Part shown: piece after piece, positions 48,211-54,457 of the stretch
How the letters are laid out: each line of letters begins with the position of its first letter
How positions within the stretch are numbered: the stretch's first letter is position 1
From: Sinomicrobium kalidii
GTDB taxonomy: Bacteria; Bacteroidota; Bacteroidia; Flavobacteriales; Flavobacteriaceae
Assembly: GCF_021183825.1 (NCBI RefSeq)
Contig: NZ_CP089211.1
Span: forward strand, 1,860,001-1,924,000
Reading direction: 5' to 3'
Length of the DNA stretch: 64,000 nucleotides
The notes under the pieces: model-generated
Told to the model about the DNA's origin: nothing
The model's input: only the letters and a program-made list of their open reading frames with translations
Database searches by the model: none
Made by a program: the position numbers and the translations under genes

Positions 48211-48510
48211 TTACGCATTAAAATCAAATAAATCCTTTTCGGGAATTTTTAATGCTTTGGCAATTACTCGGACAGTGGAAATAGTGGTATTAATTTTTCC
48301 ATGTTCAATATCGAAGATTTGCGAATATTCTATACCTGCATCAAGAGCCAGTTTTTCCATAGAAAAACCTTGCCTTTTCCGGATAAGCCTCAGATTTTTT
48401 CCGAATGCCTTTAGATATGCCTCATCACGTATATTATTCACACGTGCAAGTTGGTGTATTAAGAGAAGAAATATTATAGGATACATCCCATAATATTGAT
48501 ATATTAGCAA
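48211..48510 (-). CDS. XRE-family transcriptional regulator
   Basis: A helix-turn-helix protein. The Cro/CI-like domain covers about 35-95: YLKAFGKNLRLIRKRQGFSM then EKLALDAGIEYSQIFDIEHG and ISTVRVIAKALKIPEKDLFDF. The first 22 residues are hydrophobic and unlike the family, which normally begins close to ARVNNI. The start is therefore doubtful: a GTG at that Val or the inner ATG of MYPII is possible. It is the only intact minus-strand gene in the element and faces the lipoprotein block across a 42-bp gap, the usual place for a repressor controlling element or cargo genes. Confidence 0.8.
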   Translation of the reverse strand: MLIYQYYGMYPIIFLLLIHQLARVNNIRDEAYLKAFGKNLRLIRKRQGFSMEKLALDAGIEYSQIFDIEHGKINTTISTVRVIAKALKIPEKDLFDFNA

Positions 48511-48552
48511 TAACTTTTATAATGAATAATATGTAACATAAAAATCTTGATT

Positions 48553-49029
48553 ATGAAAAAACAATTACTTATTCTCTTTATTATTGCCAATGTTTTCGGG
48601 GCATGTAGCGTAAAGTATATTCCTGTAACTATGGAACCTGTTGAAAAAACTTTTGAAATAGATGGGAGCAAGGAAGATTTATACGTTAAGGCAAATAATT
48701 GGATGGCAGAGACCTTTGTAAGTTCAAAATCGGTTATCCAATTTGCGGACAAGGAAGCAGGCATTGTAACAGGACGTTACCTTTTTAAGGATTTTGGAGG
48801 GGTAAATCTTTATTCGGGTTATAAAGATTTTGGAGAAATATACGCTATTATTAAAATTCAAGTCAAAGACAACGCTTCTAAAATAACGATAGATGCCGAA
48901 GATTTTACAGAAGTTCAAAGTTCCCTCAATGAAAGTTATAGGTTTACAAAAGAAAAAGCCATACAAAAAATAAATGACCTTATAACTTCCTATGAAAGTT
49001 ATTTAAGGAATACTGATAGTTCTTTCTAA
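48553..49029 (+). CDS. DUF4468-like lipoprotein
   Basis: A 158-residue lipoprotein: MKKQLLILFIIANVFGACSV with lipobox VFGAC. ATG at 48553 is preferred to the in-frame TTG at 48547. The mature part matches the DUF4468/TBP-like fold seen in Bacteroidetes lipoproteins: VEKTFEIDGSKEDLYVKANNW, VIQFADKEAGIVTGRYLF, YAIIKIQVKDNASKITIDAE. Function of that family is not known. First of four exported or lipid-anchored products encoded in the right half of the element. Confidence 0.75.
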   Translation: MKKQLLILFIIANVFGACSVKYIPVTMEPVEKTFEIDGSKEDLYVKANNWMAETFVSSKSVIQFADKEAGIVTGRYLFKDFGGVNLYSGYKDFGEIYAIIKIQVKDNASKITIDAEDFTEVQSSLNESYRFTKEKAIQKINDLITSYESYLRNTDSSF

Positions 49030-49047
49030 AAAATAACATCATAGGCC

Positions 49048-49551
49048 ATGAGAAAAATTATATTAATAGCAGTATTATTATCAAGTGTATCAACTTCGTA
49101 CAGTCAAAGTAATTTAGGATTTTCTTTAGGGGCTGGCGTTTCTGTTTTTAGTGAAGATGCTAAAAAATCCTCTAATGCGGGAGTGTACGTGTCTTTTTCC
49201 ATTAGTAAAGTTTATTTTAGTGTAGCAAGTAATTTTGCCAAAGGAAAAGGAGAGGAATTAGATTTTTCTTCAAATGAAACATACAATTCTAATAAAGTTG
49301 TTTTAGGGGTAGCAAACTTAGGTTACATAATTGAACTCAATAAATTTAACATAATTCCGGTTTTGGGTTATGGTTGGTCGAGGGAAATTTATGAAGACCC
49401 GATAGCATTTGATACTTATTTTTATGGAGATAATGAACCTCACTTCAATGTGGGAGTTAAAGGAAGTTATTTAATAGGTAGAAATGTAGCTATTGCTATT
49501 GGTGCAGGAACATTTGAAAATTTATCCGGGGGAGTATCCTATTTATTTTAA
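49048..49551 (+). CDS. Small outer-membrane beta-barrel-like protein
   Basis: A 167-residue secreted protein with signal peptide MRKIILIAVLLSSVSTSYSQ. Alternating strands rich in Gly and aromatic residues (LGFSLGAGVSVFS, AGVYVSFSISKVYFSV, FNIIPVLGYGWSREIY, NVAIAIGAGTFE) and the ending SGGVSYLF, with a terminal Phe, suggest a small eight-stranded outer-membrane barrel. No specific family recognised. It starts 18 bp after the DUF4468-like gene, and the next lipoprotein begins 10 bp after its stop, so the three are probably one transcript. Confidence 0.7.
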   Translation: MRKIILIAVLLSSVSTSYSQSNLGFSLGAGVSVFSEDAKKSSNAGVYVSFSISKVYFSVASNFAKGKGEELDFSSNETYNSNKVVLGVANLGYIIELNKFNIIPVLGYGWSREIYEDPIAFDTYFYGDNEPHFNVGVKGSYLIGRNVAIAIGAGTFENLSGGVSYLF

Positions 49552-49561
49552 TTATTTAGAT

Positions 49562-49852
49562 ATGAAAAAGTTTATAATTTTAATTTCACTTGTGACGTTT
49601 TTTAGTTGTGGCTCATACAACGTAATTGAAGAAAAAGGTAAATTAGAACTCGGTATGACCCCTGAACAAGTTGTAAATGCTTGGGGTAAACCAACTACAA
49701 TTGTAGAATACGAAACGGCACTTAATGGACATGTAACGGCTTACATGTATATTCAAGTGATGAAATCCACAAGTCAAGTAGTACATTTCAAAGATGGTGT
49801 TGTAGTAAACTTCATGTACGAAAAAAACTCGAAGGAAAACAACTGGCGATAG
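49562..49852 (+). CDS. BamE/SmpA-like small lipoprotein (paralogue 1)
   Basis: A 96-residue lipoprotein: MKKFIILISLVTFFSCGS. The frame is open further upstream, but ATG at 49562 starts the signal. The mature part has LELGMTPEQVVNAWGKPTTI, the GMT-x-x-x-V-x-x-x-WG-x-P pattern of the BamE/SmpA/OmlA fold, followed by YMYIQVM and VVHFKDGVVVNF strands. Chromosomal BamE belongs to the outer-membrane assembly machine, but many small Bacteroidetes proteins share the fold without that role. A second, similar copy is at 51436-51765 in the same element. Confidence 0.75.
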   Translation: MKKFIILISLVTFFSCGSYNVIEEKGKLELGMTPEQVVNAWGKPTTIVEYETALNGHVTAYMYIQVMKSTSQVVHFKDGVVVNFMYEKNSKENNWR

Positions 49853-50077
49853 TTGCACCTCGGAGCTATTCTGGGTATTAGCTTAATCACTGGAACTAAC
49901 TTTTATATTTAAGCTTAGATAATTTGTCTTAAGTATATATTCATAATATTATAGAAATTTTAATATTTATCCATTTGCGGAAAACTGTAAGGGACTATTT
50001 ATCCATGTTATTAGCTTTGAGTGTTTAATATTTAATAAGACTCCTAAAGTGGACTAAATAACTAAACATTAAAAATT

Positions 50078-50533
50078 ATGGCATTAACAAATTGTAAAGA
50101 ATGTGGTGGACAAATAAGTAAAAAAGCAGACAAATGCCCTCATTGTGGAGCAAAATTAAAAAGTGGTGGGAGTGGATGCTTATGGGCATTCCTGATAATT
50201 GCACTGTTCTTTGTTGGCTACTCTATTTTTACCCCAAGTTCATCATCTACAAGTTCAGATTCTTCAACTTCAATATCTCATCCAAATAATTTTTTGGCCT
50301 ATAACTATGCAGAAGATGCCGTCAAAAAGAAATTAAAGTCACCTAGTACCGCAAAATTTCCGGGGACAATAGAAAAAAGTAAACATATAAACTATCTTGG
50401 AGATGGAGAATATCAAATAAACTCTTGGGTTGATAGTCAAAATAGTTTCGGAGCTATGATTCGTTCTAATTTTTCAGTTGTAATAGTTTTCGATGGCAAT
50501 AGCGTGAGTTTTAAAAACCTGAAAGTGGAATAG
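50078..50533 (+). CDS. Zinc-ribbon membrane protein
   Basis: A 151-residue protein. An N-terminal zinc ribbon (Cys6, Cys9, Cys20, Cys23; NCKECGG and KCPHCGAK) is followed by a Gly-Ser linker and a transmembrane helix (about 34-51, CLWAFLIIALFFVGYSIF). A Ser/Thr-rich linker leads to an external domain (about 72-151: NYAEDAVKKKLKSPSTAKFP, INSWVDSQNSFGAMIRS). The AEDAVKKKLKSPSTAKFP segment occurs in many phage and element proteins with zinc ribbons. The role is unknown. A 225-bp gap without any gene precedes it. Confidence 0.75.
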   Translation: MALTNCKECGGQISKKADKCPHCGAKLKSGGSGCLWAFLIIALFFVGYSIFTPSSSSTSSDSSTSISHPNNFLAYNYAEDAVKKKLKSPSTAKFPGTIEKSKHINYLGDGEYQINSWVDSQNSFGAMIRSNFSVVIVFDGNSVSFKNLKVE

Positions 50534-50697
50534 ACTAAAAAATTAAAACCTGACATTTAAATAGATGAAATGTTAGACAGAAAACACAGATACTTCCTTC
50601 TAATCAAAGAAAAAACAAAAGAAATCTTTTATAATTTTTGTGGAGTATTATAAAGAAACTCTGCGGTTAAAATAGAACTCTATAAATCATTTTAGAT

Positions 50698-51414
50698 ATG
50701 GGCTTATTTTCCAACAAAAAACTTTCAAGAAACCAAATTACGACTTTAAACAAAATATTGCCAGAGCACCTACAAAAACCTGATTGGACTGAAAGTGATT
50801 TTAAAGGGACAAATAGTATTTACAAAAGGATTGAGTTGAAAATAGAAGGATTGGTGTCTTCTGTTACGGCAGATAATAAAAAATTAAAAAAACTAAATGA
50901 AGATCTTAATGAGATTCCAATAAAGAATATAAAAGTTTTTAATATTGAGCCATTTGATGCTGAACCATTAGGAATGGTGGACATTGGAATAATAAAAAGG
51001 TTTGGCTCCACTACTACTGGTGACCGTTTTGCGAATGGTGCCGTAGGATATGCGTTAGAAGCCGTATTTGATGACGCATGGGCTAAAAATAATGCACAAG
51101 AAAACGCTGTAAACGAAGTCAAATATAAATTATTAGAAAAGGCTAAGCATTTTCACCTGGATTGTAATTTATTTTTTAAATACGAAATCGATTTTAGGGA
51201 AATCGGCTCTTCGGGAAATGTTTTCATTTACATGCGTGGTACAGCGGCAAAAGGAAAAAACGTCACTATGGATGCCGCTTTGCAAAAGACCAAAACAGAA
51301 GTTGCTCAATTTGAAAAAAATATCGAGAAAAAAAAGAATGAGTTAAAATCTTTAGGAGAAGTAAAGAGTAAAATACCACAAAGTCCCAAACAAATAGAAG
51401 AATATTTGGGATAG
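50698..51414 (+). CDS. Hypothetical protein with YbjQ-like core and flanking coiled coils
   Basis: A 238-residue soluble protein without signal peptide. Charged helical regions at both ends (KIEGLVSSVTADNKKLKKLN; QKTKTEVAQFEKNIEKKKNE) flank a central domain. That domain reads MVDIGIIKRFGSTTTGDRF, NAVNEVKYKLLEKAKHFHLD and CNLFFKYEIDFREI, then VFIYMRGTAAKG. The pattern of a helix with AxxEVxxxLxxxAxxxxxD followed by two strands resembles the YbjQ/heavy-metal-binding fold. I cannot assign a function. It lies between the zinc-ribbon membrane protein and the second BamE-like lipoprotein. Confidence 0.65.
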   Translation: MGLFSNKKLSRNQITTLNKILPEHLQKPDWTESDFKGTNSIYKRIELKIEGLVSSVTADNKKLKKLNEDLNEIPIKNIKVFNIEPFDAEPLGMVDIGIIKRFGSTTTGDRFANGAVGYALEAVFDDAWAKNNAQENAVNEVKYKLLEKAKHFHLDCNLFFKYEIDFREIGSSGNVFIYMRGTAAKGKNVTMDAALQKTKTEVAQFEKNIEKKKNELKSLGEVKSKIPQSPKQIEEYLG

Positions 51415-51435
51415 CGTTTAATCAATATTTTAGAT

Positions 51436-51765
51436 ATGAGAAAGTTTATATTTTTAATTTCACTTGTAGCGTTTTTGAGTTGCGGTTCAGTTTTAAGTCT
51501 TCAAGATAGATTAATATCTGAACATCCTGAATGGACTAAGAAGCAGATTGAATTAATAAAAAGAGGGGAAATTGAGGTAGGAATGACAAAAGATATGGTA
51601 AAAGCATCTTGGGGGGAGCCAAGTTATATTAACAAAACTGATTCTGAATATACCGGAAAGGTAACGGCATGGAGTTATTATAGGGTATTTGGAAGCAACA
51701 TTAAAGCAGTTTCATTTAAAGAGGGAATAGTATCTATGTTCTCCGATAGTCATCCAAATGAATGA
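51436..51765 (+). CDS. BamE/SmpA-like small lipoprotein (paralogue 2)
   Basis: A 109-residue lipoprotein: MRKFIFLISLVAFLSCGS, nearly the same signal as the gene at 49562. The mature part has EIEVGMTKDMVKASWGEPSYI, with the same GMT...WG-x-P core, plus an extra N-terminal segment (LISEHPEWTKKQIELIKRG). Signal peptide and core similarity point to duplication within the element. It is the last gene before the terminator at 51845 and the right end of the element. Confidence 0.75.
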   Translation: MRKFIFLISLVAFLSCGSVLSLQDRLISEHPEWTKKQIELIKRGEIEVGMTKDMVKASWGEPSYINKTDSEYTGKVTAWSYYRVFGSNIKAVSFKEGIVSMFSDSHPNE

Positions 51766-51844
51766 TCGGTGATATTGAGTTTGAATTTTCATTACCTTTG
51801 ATATTCACTTCACGTTTACCGTGATTTGAATATTTGAACAACTT

Positions 51845-51874
51845 AAAAGGAGCTTAAAAACAGGCTCCTTTTTT
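51845..51874 (+). terminator. Rho-independent terminator at the element's right end
   Basis: A 9-bp perfect stem, AAAAGGAGC (51845-51853) and GCTCCTTTT (51864-51872), around a 10-base loop, with the T-run continuing. It lies 80 bp after the second BamE-like gene and closes the cargo transcript. Confidence 0.85.
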
Positions 51875-51891
51875 GCTATCTATAAGATAAG

Positions 51892-51909
51892 TGCGCAATT
51901 TATGCGCAA
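51892..51909 (+). promoter_or_regulatory. Paired TGCGCAA motifs, probable integrase arm sites (right)
   Basis: TGCGCAA at 51892-51898 and 51903-51909, again 11 bp start to start, same orientation as the left pair at 42034 and 42045. They lie 58 bp inside the right attachment core. Confidence 0.6.
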
Positions 51910-51921
51910 ATTTAGAGCAAC

Positions 51922-51961
51922 AAAAAACGTAATCACTTAAAAATAAAATGATTACGTTTTT
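51922..51961 (-). terminator. Bidirectional terminator downstream of tRNA-Ala
   Basis: A 13-bp perfect stem (AAAAACGTAATCA 51923-51935; TGATTACGTTTTT 51949-51961) with a 13-base AT loop. T-runs are found on both strands. It lies 6 bp beyond the tRNA 3' end and thus ends the tRNA transcript; it is supplied by the inserted element. Confidence 0.75.
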
Positions 51962-51966
51962 AAAAA

Positions 51967-51979
51967 GTGGAGAAGATGG
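51967..51979 (+). repeat. Right attachment core within tRNA-Ala 3' end
   Basis: GTGGAGAAGATGG, identical to the left core at 41892-41904. Twelve of its bases belong to the tRNA gene, so integration restores an intact tRNA. Confidence 0.85.
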
Positions 51980-52041
51980 GACTCGAACCCACGACCTCTT
52001 GACTGCCAGTCAAACGCTCTAGCCAGCTGAGCTACATCCCC
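51968..52041 (-). tRNA. tRNA-Ala (anticodon GGC)
   Basis: A 74-base cloverleaf on the minus strand. D stem GCTC/GAGC; anticodon stem TTTGA/TCAAG with loop CTGGCAG, giving anticodon GGC; T arm GTGGG-TTCGAGT-CCCAT. The acceptor stem GGGGATG/CTTCTCC contains the G3-U70 pair that marks alanine tRNAs and has one T-T mismatch at position 6-67, then discriminator A. No CCA is encoded. Its 3' end is the integration site of the neighbouring element. Confidence 0.92.
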
Positions 52042-52090
52042 GTTTTCACCCCGGAAAAAGCTTTCTTTTCGCTTTTTCGGTTTCAGGGGG

Positions 52091-52123
52091 CAATATTACG
52101 CATTTTTTTTGTTACACTGCAAA
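52091..52123 (-). promoter_or_regulatory. Probable promoter of tRNA-Ala
   Basis: On the minus strand, TTTG (52120-52123) and TAATATTG (52091-52098) are 21 bp apart, close to the Bacteroidetes TTTG / TAnnTTTG consensus with one mismatch. About 50 bp upstream of the tRNA 5' end. Confidence 0.45.
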
Positions 52124-52146
52124 AAAATAACGGCTTTTTCTTTCAT

Positions 52147-52175
52147 TAAAAAAGGCCGGCTTGTCGGCCGGCCTT
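52147..52175 (-). terminator. Intrinsic terminator of pepP
   Basis: A 9-bp stem, AAGGCCGGC (52152-52160) with GCCGGCCTT (52167-52175), loop TTGTCG. On the minus strand it is followed by TTTT and an AT-rich tail. Lies 25 bp after the pepP stop. Confidence 0.85.
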
Positions 52176-52200
52176 CGGGCAAATACAGGTATCGGGACTG

Positions 52201-53493
52201 TTATTTGTTCATATACTCCTCGATCTCTTCTACTTCGATCGGGATATTTTTCATCAGGTTTACCGGTGCTCCCTGCTCTTGTATAACCAAGTCATCTTCC
52301 AGGCGTATCCCCATTTTTTCTCCGGGGATATAGATACCCGGCTCTACCGTAAATACCATATCGGCCTGCATGGGGGTTTTCAGTGCACCGTAATCGTGCG
52401 TATCCAGGCCTATGTGGTGTGAGGTGCCGTGCATAAAATATTTTTTATAAGCCGGCCAGTCCGGGTCTTCATTTTGCACATCGGCCTTGTCCAACAGACC
52501 GAGGCCCAGCAATTCCGAAGTCATGATCTTCCCCACCTCCTTGTGATATTCAGCCCACAGGGTACCCGGAACAAGCATTTTGGTGGCTTCGTTCTTCACC
52601 CGGAGAACGGCATTATACACCTCTTTCTGCCTCGGGGTAAAGCGGCCGTTTACCGGTATGGTACGGGTCATATCGCTGGAGTAATTGGCATACTCGGCCC
52701 CTGCGTCCATCAGCAGCATATCCCCGTCTTTGCACTGCTGGTTGTTTTCGATATAATGAAGCACACAGGCGTTAAAGCCGGAACCGACGATCGGAGTATA
52801 GGAGAATCCTCTCGACCTGTTTCGCAAAAATTCGTGCATGTACTCCGCTTCGATCTCGTATTCCCAAACACCAGGTTTTACAAAACCGAGCACACGTTTA
52901 AAGCCTTTTTCGGTAATCGTACAGGCCCGCTGCAACAATGTTATTTCCTGGGGTTCCTTCACCCCTCTTATCTTTTGAAGTATGGGATTGCTCCTTTCCC
53001 ATTTGTGCGCGGGGAATTTTTCCTTGCACCATTCTATAAACCGGGCCTCCCTGGTCTGCGTTTCCACAGCCTGCCGGTAATGTTCATTGGTGTTAAAATA
53101 AACGGTTTCGGCCTCGGTCATAACATCAAAAAACACCTTGTCAAAATCCTTTAGCCAATACACCGTTTTTATACCGCTCACTTCAAAAGCCTTTTCTTTG
53201 GTGAGTTTGGCGCCTTCCCAGATGGCAATATGTTCGTTGGTTTCCCTTACGAACAGGATCTCCCTGTGTTTGGGGTCTATCGCATCCGGGAAAAGTACGA
53301 GGATACTCTCCTCCTGATCTACTCCACTCAGGTAAAAAAGGTCCCTCGATTGCTGAAAGGGCAAGGTACTGTCGGCCCCAACGGGATAAATATCATTACT
53401 GTTAAAGACCGCTATACTCTTCGGTTTCATCCTGGCAGTAAACTTGGCGCGGTTCTTTATAAACAGGTTGCTGTCGATAGGATCGTATCTCAT
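52201..53493 (-). CDS. pepP: Xaa-Pro aminopeptidase (aminopeptidase P)
   Basis: A 430-residue cytosolic metallopeptidase of the M24B family that removes N-terminal residues preceding proline. The N-terminal domain (1-165) contains VFNSNDIYPVGAD and FQQSRDLFYLSG. The pita-bread catalytic domain has all five metal ligands: Asp263 and Asp274 (LLMDAGAEYANYSSDMTR), His359 (HGTSHHIGLD), Glu384 (TVEPGIYIP) and Glu399 (GIRLEDD). The length is typical. A single-gene transcript is suggested by its own terminator (52147-52175) and upstream -7 element (53542-53549). Ordinary housekeeping gene marking the return to chromosomal sequence after the mobile element. Confidence 0.95.
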   Translation of the reverse strand: MRYDPIDSNLFIKNRAKFTARMKPKSIAVFNSNDIYPVGADSTLPFQQSRDLFYLSGVDQEESILVLFPDAIDPKHREILFVRETNEHIAIWEGAKLTKEKAFEVSGIKTVYWLKDFDKVFFDVMTEAETVYFNTNEHYRQAVETQTREARFIEWCKEKFPAHKWERSNPILQKIRGVKEPQEITLLQRACTITEKGFKRVLGFVKPGVWEYEIEAEYMHEFLRNRSRGFSYTPIVGSGFNACVLHYIENNQQCKDGDMLLMDAGAEYANYSSDMTRTIPVNGRFTPRQKEVYNAVLRVKNEATKMLVPGTLWAEYHKEVGKIMTSELLGLGLLDKADVQNEDPDWPAYKKYFMHGTSHHIGLDTHDYGALKTPMQADMVFTVEPGIYIPGEKMGIRLEDDLVIQEQGAPVNLMKNIPIEVEEIEEYMNK

Positions 53494-53541
53494 AATTCAG
53501 GTGATTTTTTTTGAAAATTATACGGAATTATCGCCGCGAAA

Positions 53542-53549
53542 CAAAAGTA
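53542..53549 (-). promoter_or_regulatory. Probable -7 promoter element of pepP
   Basis: On the minus strand TACTTTTG matches TAnnTTTG exactly, 48 bases before the pepP start codon. A clear -33 TTTG is not seen (TTCG at about the right distance). Confidence 0.45.
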
Positions 53550-53729
53550 TGAATTTGCGTGCGAATCGTATGTTTTTATTCGTCTAAAGTTTAATCTGTA
53601 ACAAACGCGGGAGACCAAAACTCCTGTCCGTCTTTTCGTTATTATTCCGTGCAAAAACCATCGTTCTGTTACAGAACCCGGCCTCTTCTTTAAACTCATT
53701 CTAAATTCTCTTTAAAACAAGAGGCAAAG

Positions 53730-53761
53730 TTTGTCCAAAACCTTCTTCCGCAGTATTTTTG
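53730..53761 (+). promoter_or_regulatory. Promoter of the succinate dehydrogenase operon
   Basis: TTTG (53730-53733) and TATTTTTG (53754-53761) are exact matches to the Bacteroidetes -33 and -7 elements with 20 bp between them, and the sdhC start lies 24 bases downstream. Confidence 0.75.
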
Positions 53762-53785
53762 TCAGGTTAAAAAACCACAAAATCG

Positions 53786-54448
53786 ATGAGCGGATTCATA
53801 AAGTCTTCCATTGCAAGAAAAGTCGCTATGGCGCTTTCTGCCATTTTTTTACTATTGTTCCTTCTGCAGCATTTTCTCATTAATTTCACCTCGGTGCTCA
53901 GCGCTGATCTTTTTAACGAACTTTCCCATTTTATGGGAACCAACGTTTTAGTACAATTCCTGTTGCAGCCCGTACTCATCTTTGGGGTTATATTCCATTT
54001 CGTCATGGGTTTTATTCTCGAAGTAAAGAACAAGAGTGCGAGGAACGTTAAATACGTACAATACAAAGGCAACGCCAATTCTTCATGGATGTCCAGGAAC
54101 ATGATATACAGCGGTATAGTGATCCTGGCTTTTCTCGGGCTTCACTTTTATGATTTCTGGTTCCCGGAGATTGCCCATAAATACATTCATGCCCTGCCGG
54201 AAGATCCCAACAGGTATTTCGGAGAACTCGTAGTGAAGTTCCACGACCCGGTAAGGGTAGCCCTGTACTGCCTCGCATTCGTTTTCCTGGCCCTGCACCT
54301 GTTGCACGGGTTCAGTTCTTCGTTCCAGTCCGTAGGCTTTAACAACAAGTACACTCCCGCTGTCAAAAACATTGGAAAAGCGTATGCAATACTGATCCCC
54401 CTTGGTTTCATATTCATCGCTATTTTCCACTATTTCAATTCACTATAA
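53786..54448 (+). CDS. sdhC: Succinate dehydrogenase cytochrome b558 subunit
   Basis: A 220-residue membrane anchor of complex II. About five transmembrane helices are seen (for example AMALSAIFLLLFLLQHFLINF, LLQPVLIFGVIFHFVMGFIL cut here, MIYSGIVILAFLGLHFYDFW, VALYCLAFVFLALHLLHGF, IGKAYAILIPLGFIFIAIFHY). Histidines in the helices (QHF, FHFVM, GLHF, LHLLHGF) are the expected ligands of the two hemes of b558-type subunits. It passes electrons between the iron-sulfur subunit and menaquinone. First gene of sdhCAB, 9 bp before sdhA. Confidence 0.93.
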   Translation: MSGFIKSSIARKVAMALSAIFLLLFLLQHFLINFTSVLSADLFNELSHFMGTNVLVQFLLQPVLIFGVIFHFVMGFILEVKNKSARNVKYVQYKGNANSSWMSRNMIYSGIVILAFLGLHFYDFWFPEIAHKYIHALPEDPNRYFGELVVKFHDPVRVALYCLAFVFLALHLLHGFSSSFQSVGFNNKYTPAVKNIGKAYAILIPLGFIFIAIFHYFNSL

Positions 54449-54457
54449 TTTGCAATT

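Larger units (their letters stand above)
41892..51979. mobile_element. 10.1-kb integrative element at the 3' end of tRNA-Ala
   Basis: Bounded by 13-bp direct repeats GTGGAGAAGATGG at 41892-41904 and 51967-51979; the right copy overlaps the 3' end of the tRNA-Ala gene (51968-52041, minus). The integrase gene lies just inside the left repeat, as is usual. Paired TGCGCAA motifs lie inside both ends. Gene order: integrase, unknown, excisionase-like, small HTH, RepA-like ATPase, primase-like, unknown, XRE regulator (opposite strand), then lipoprotein and envelope genes. The element is visibly richer in A+T than both flanks. No relaxase, coupling protein, portal, terminase or capsid gene is present, so it must rely on a helper for transfer. 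It resembles satellite-type or non-mobilisable integrative elements. Confidence 0.85.

Noticed and set aside
41892..51979. Considered a conjugative transposon
   Set aside because: No relaxase, coupling ATPase or tra genes are found among the intact frames; 10 kb is too small for a self-transmissible Bacteroidetes conjugative element.
41892..51979. Considered an intact prophage
   Set aside because: No capsid, portal, terminase, tail or lysis genes.
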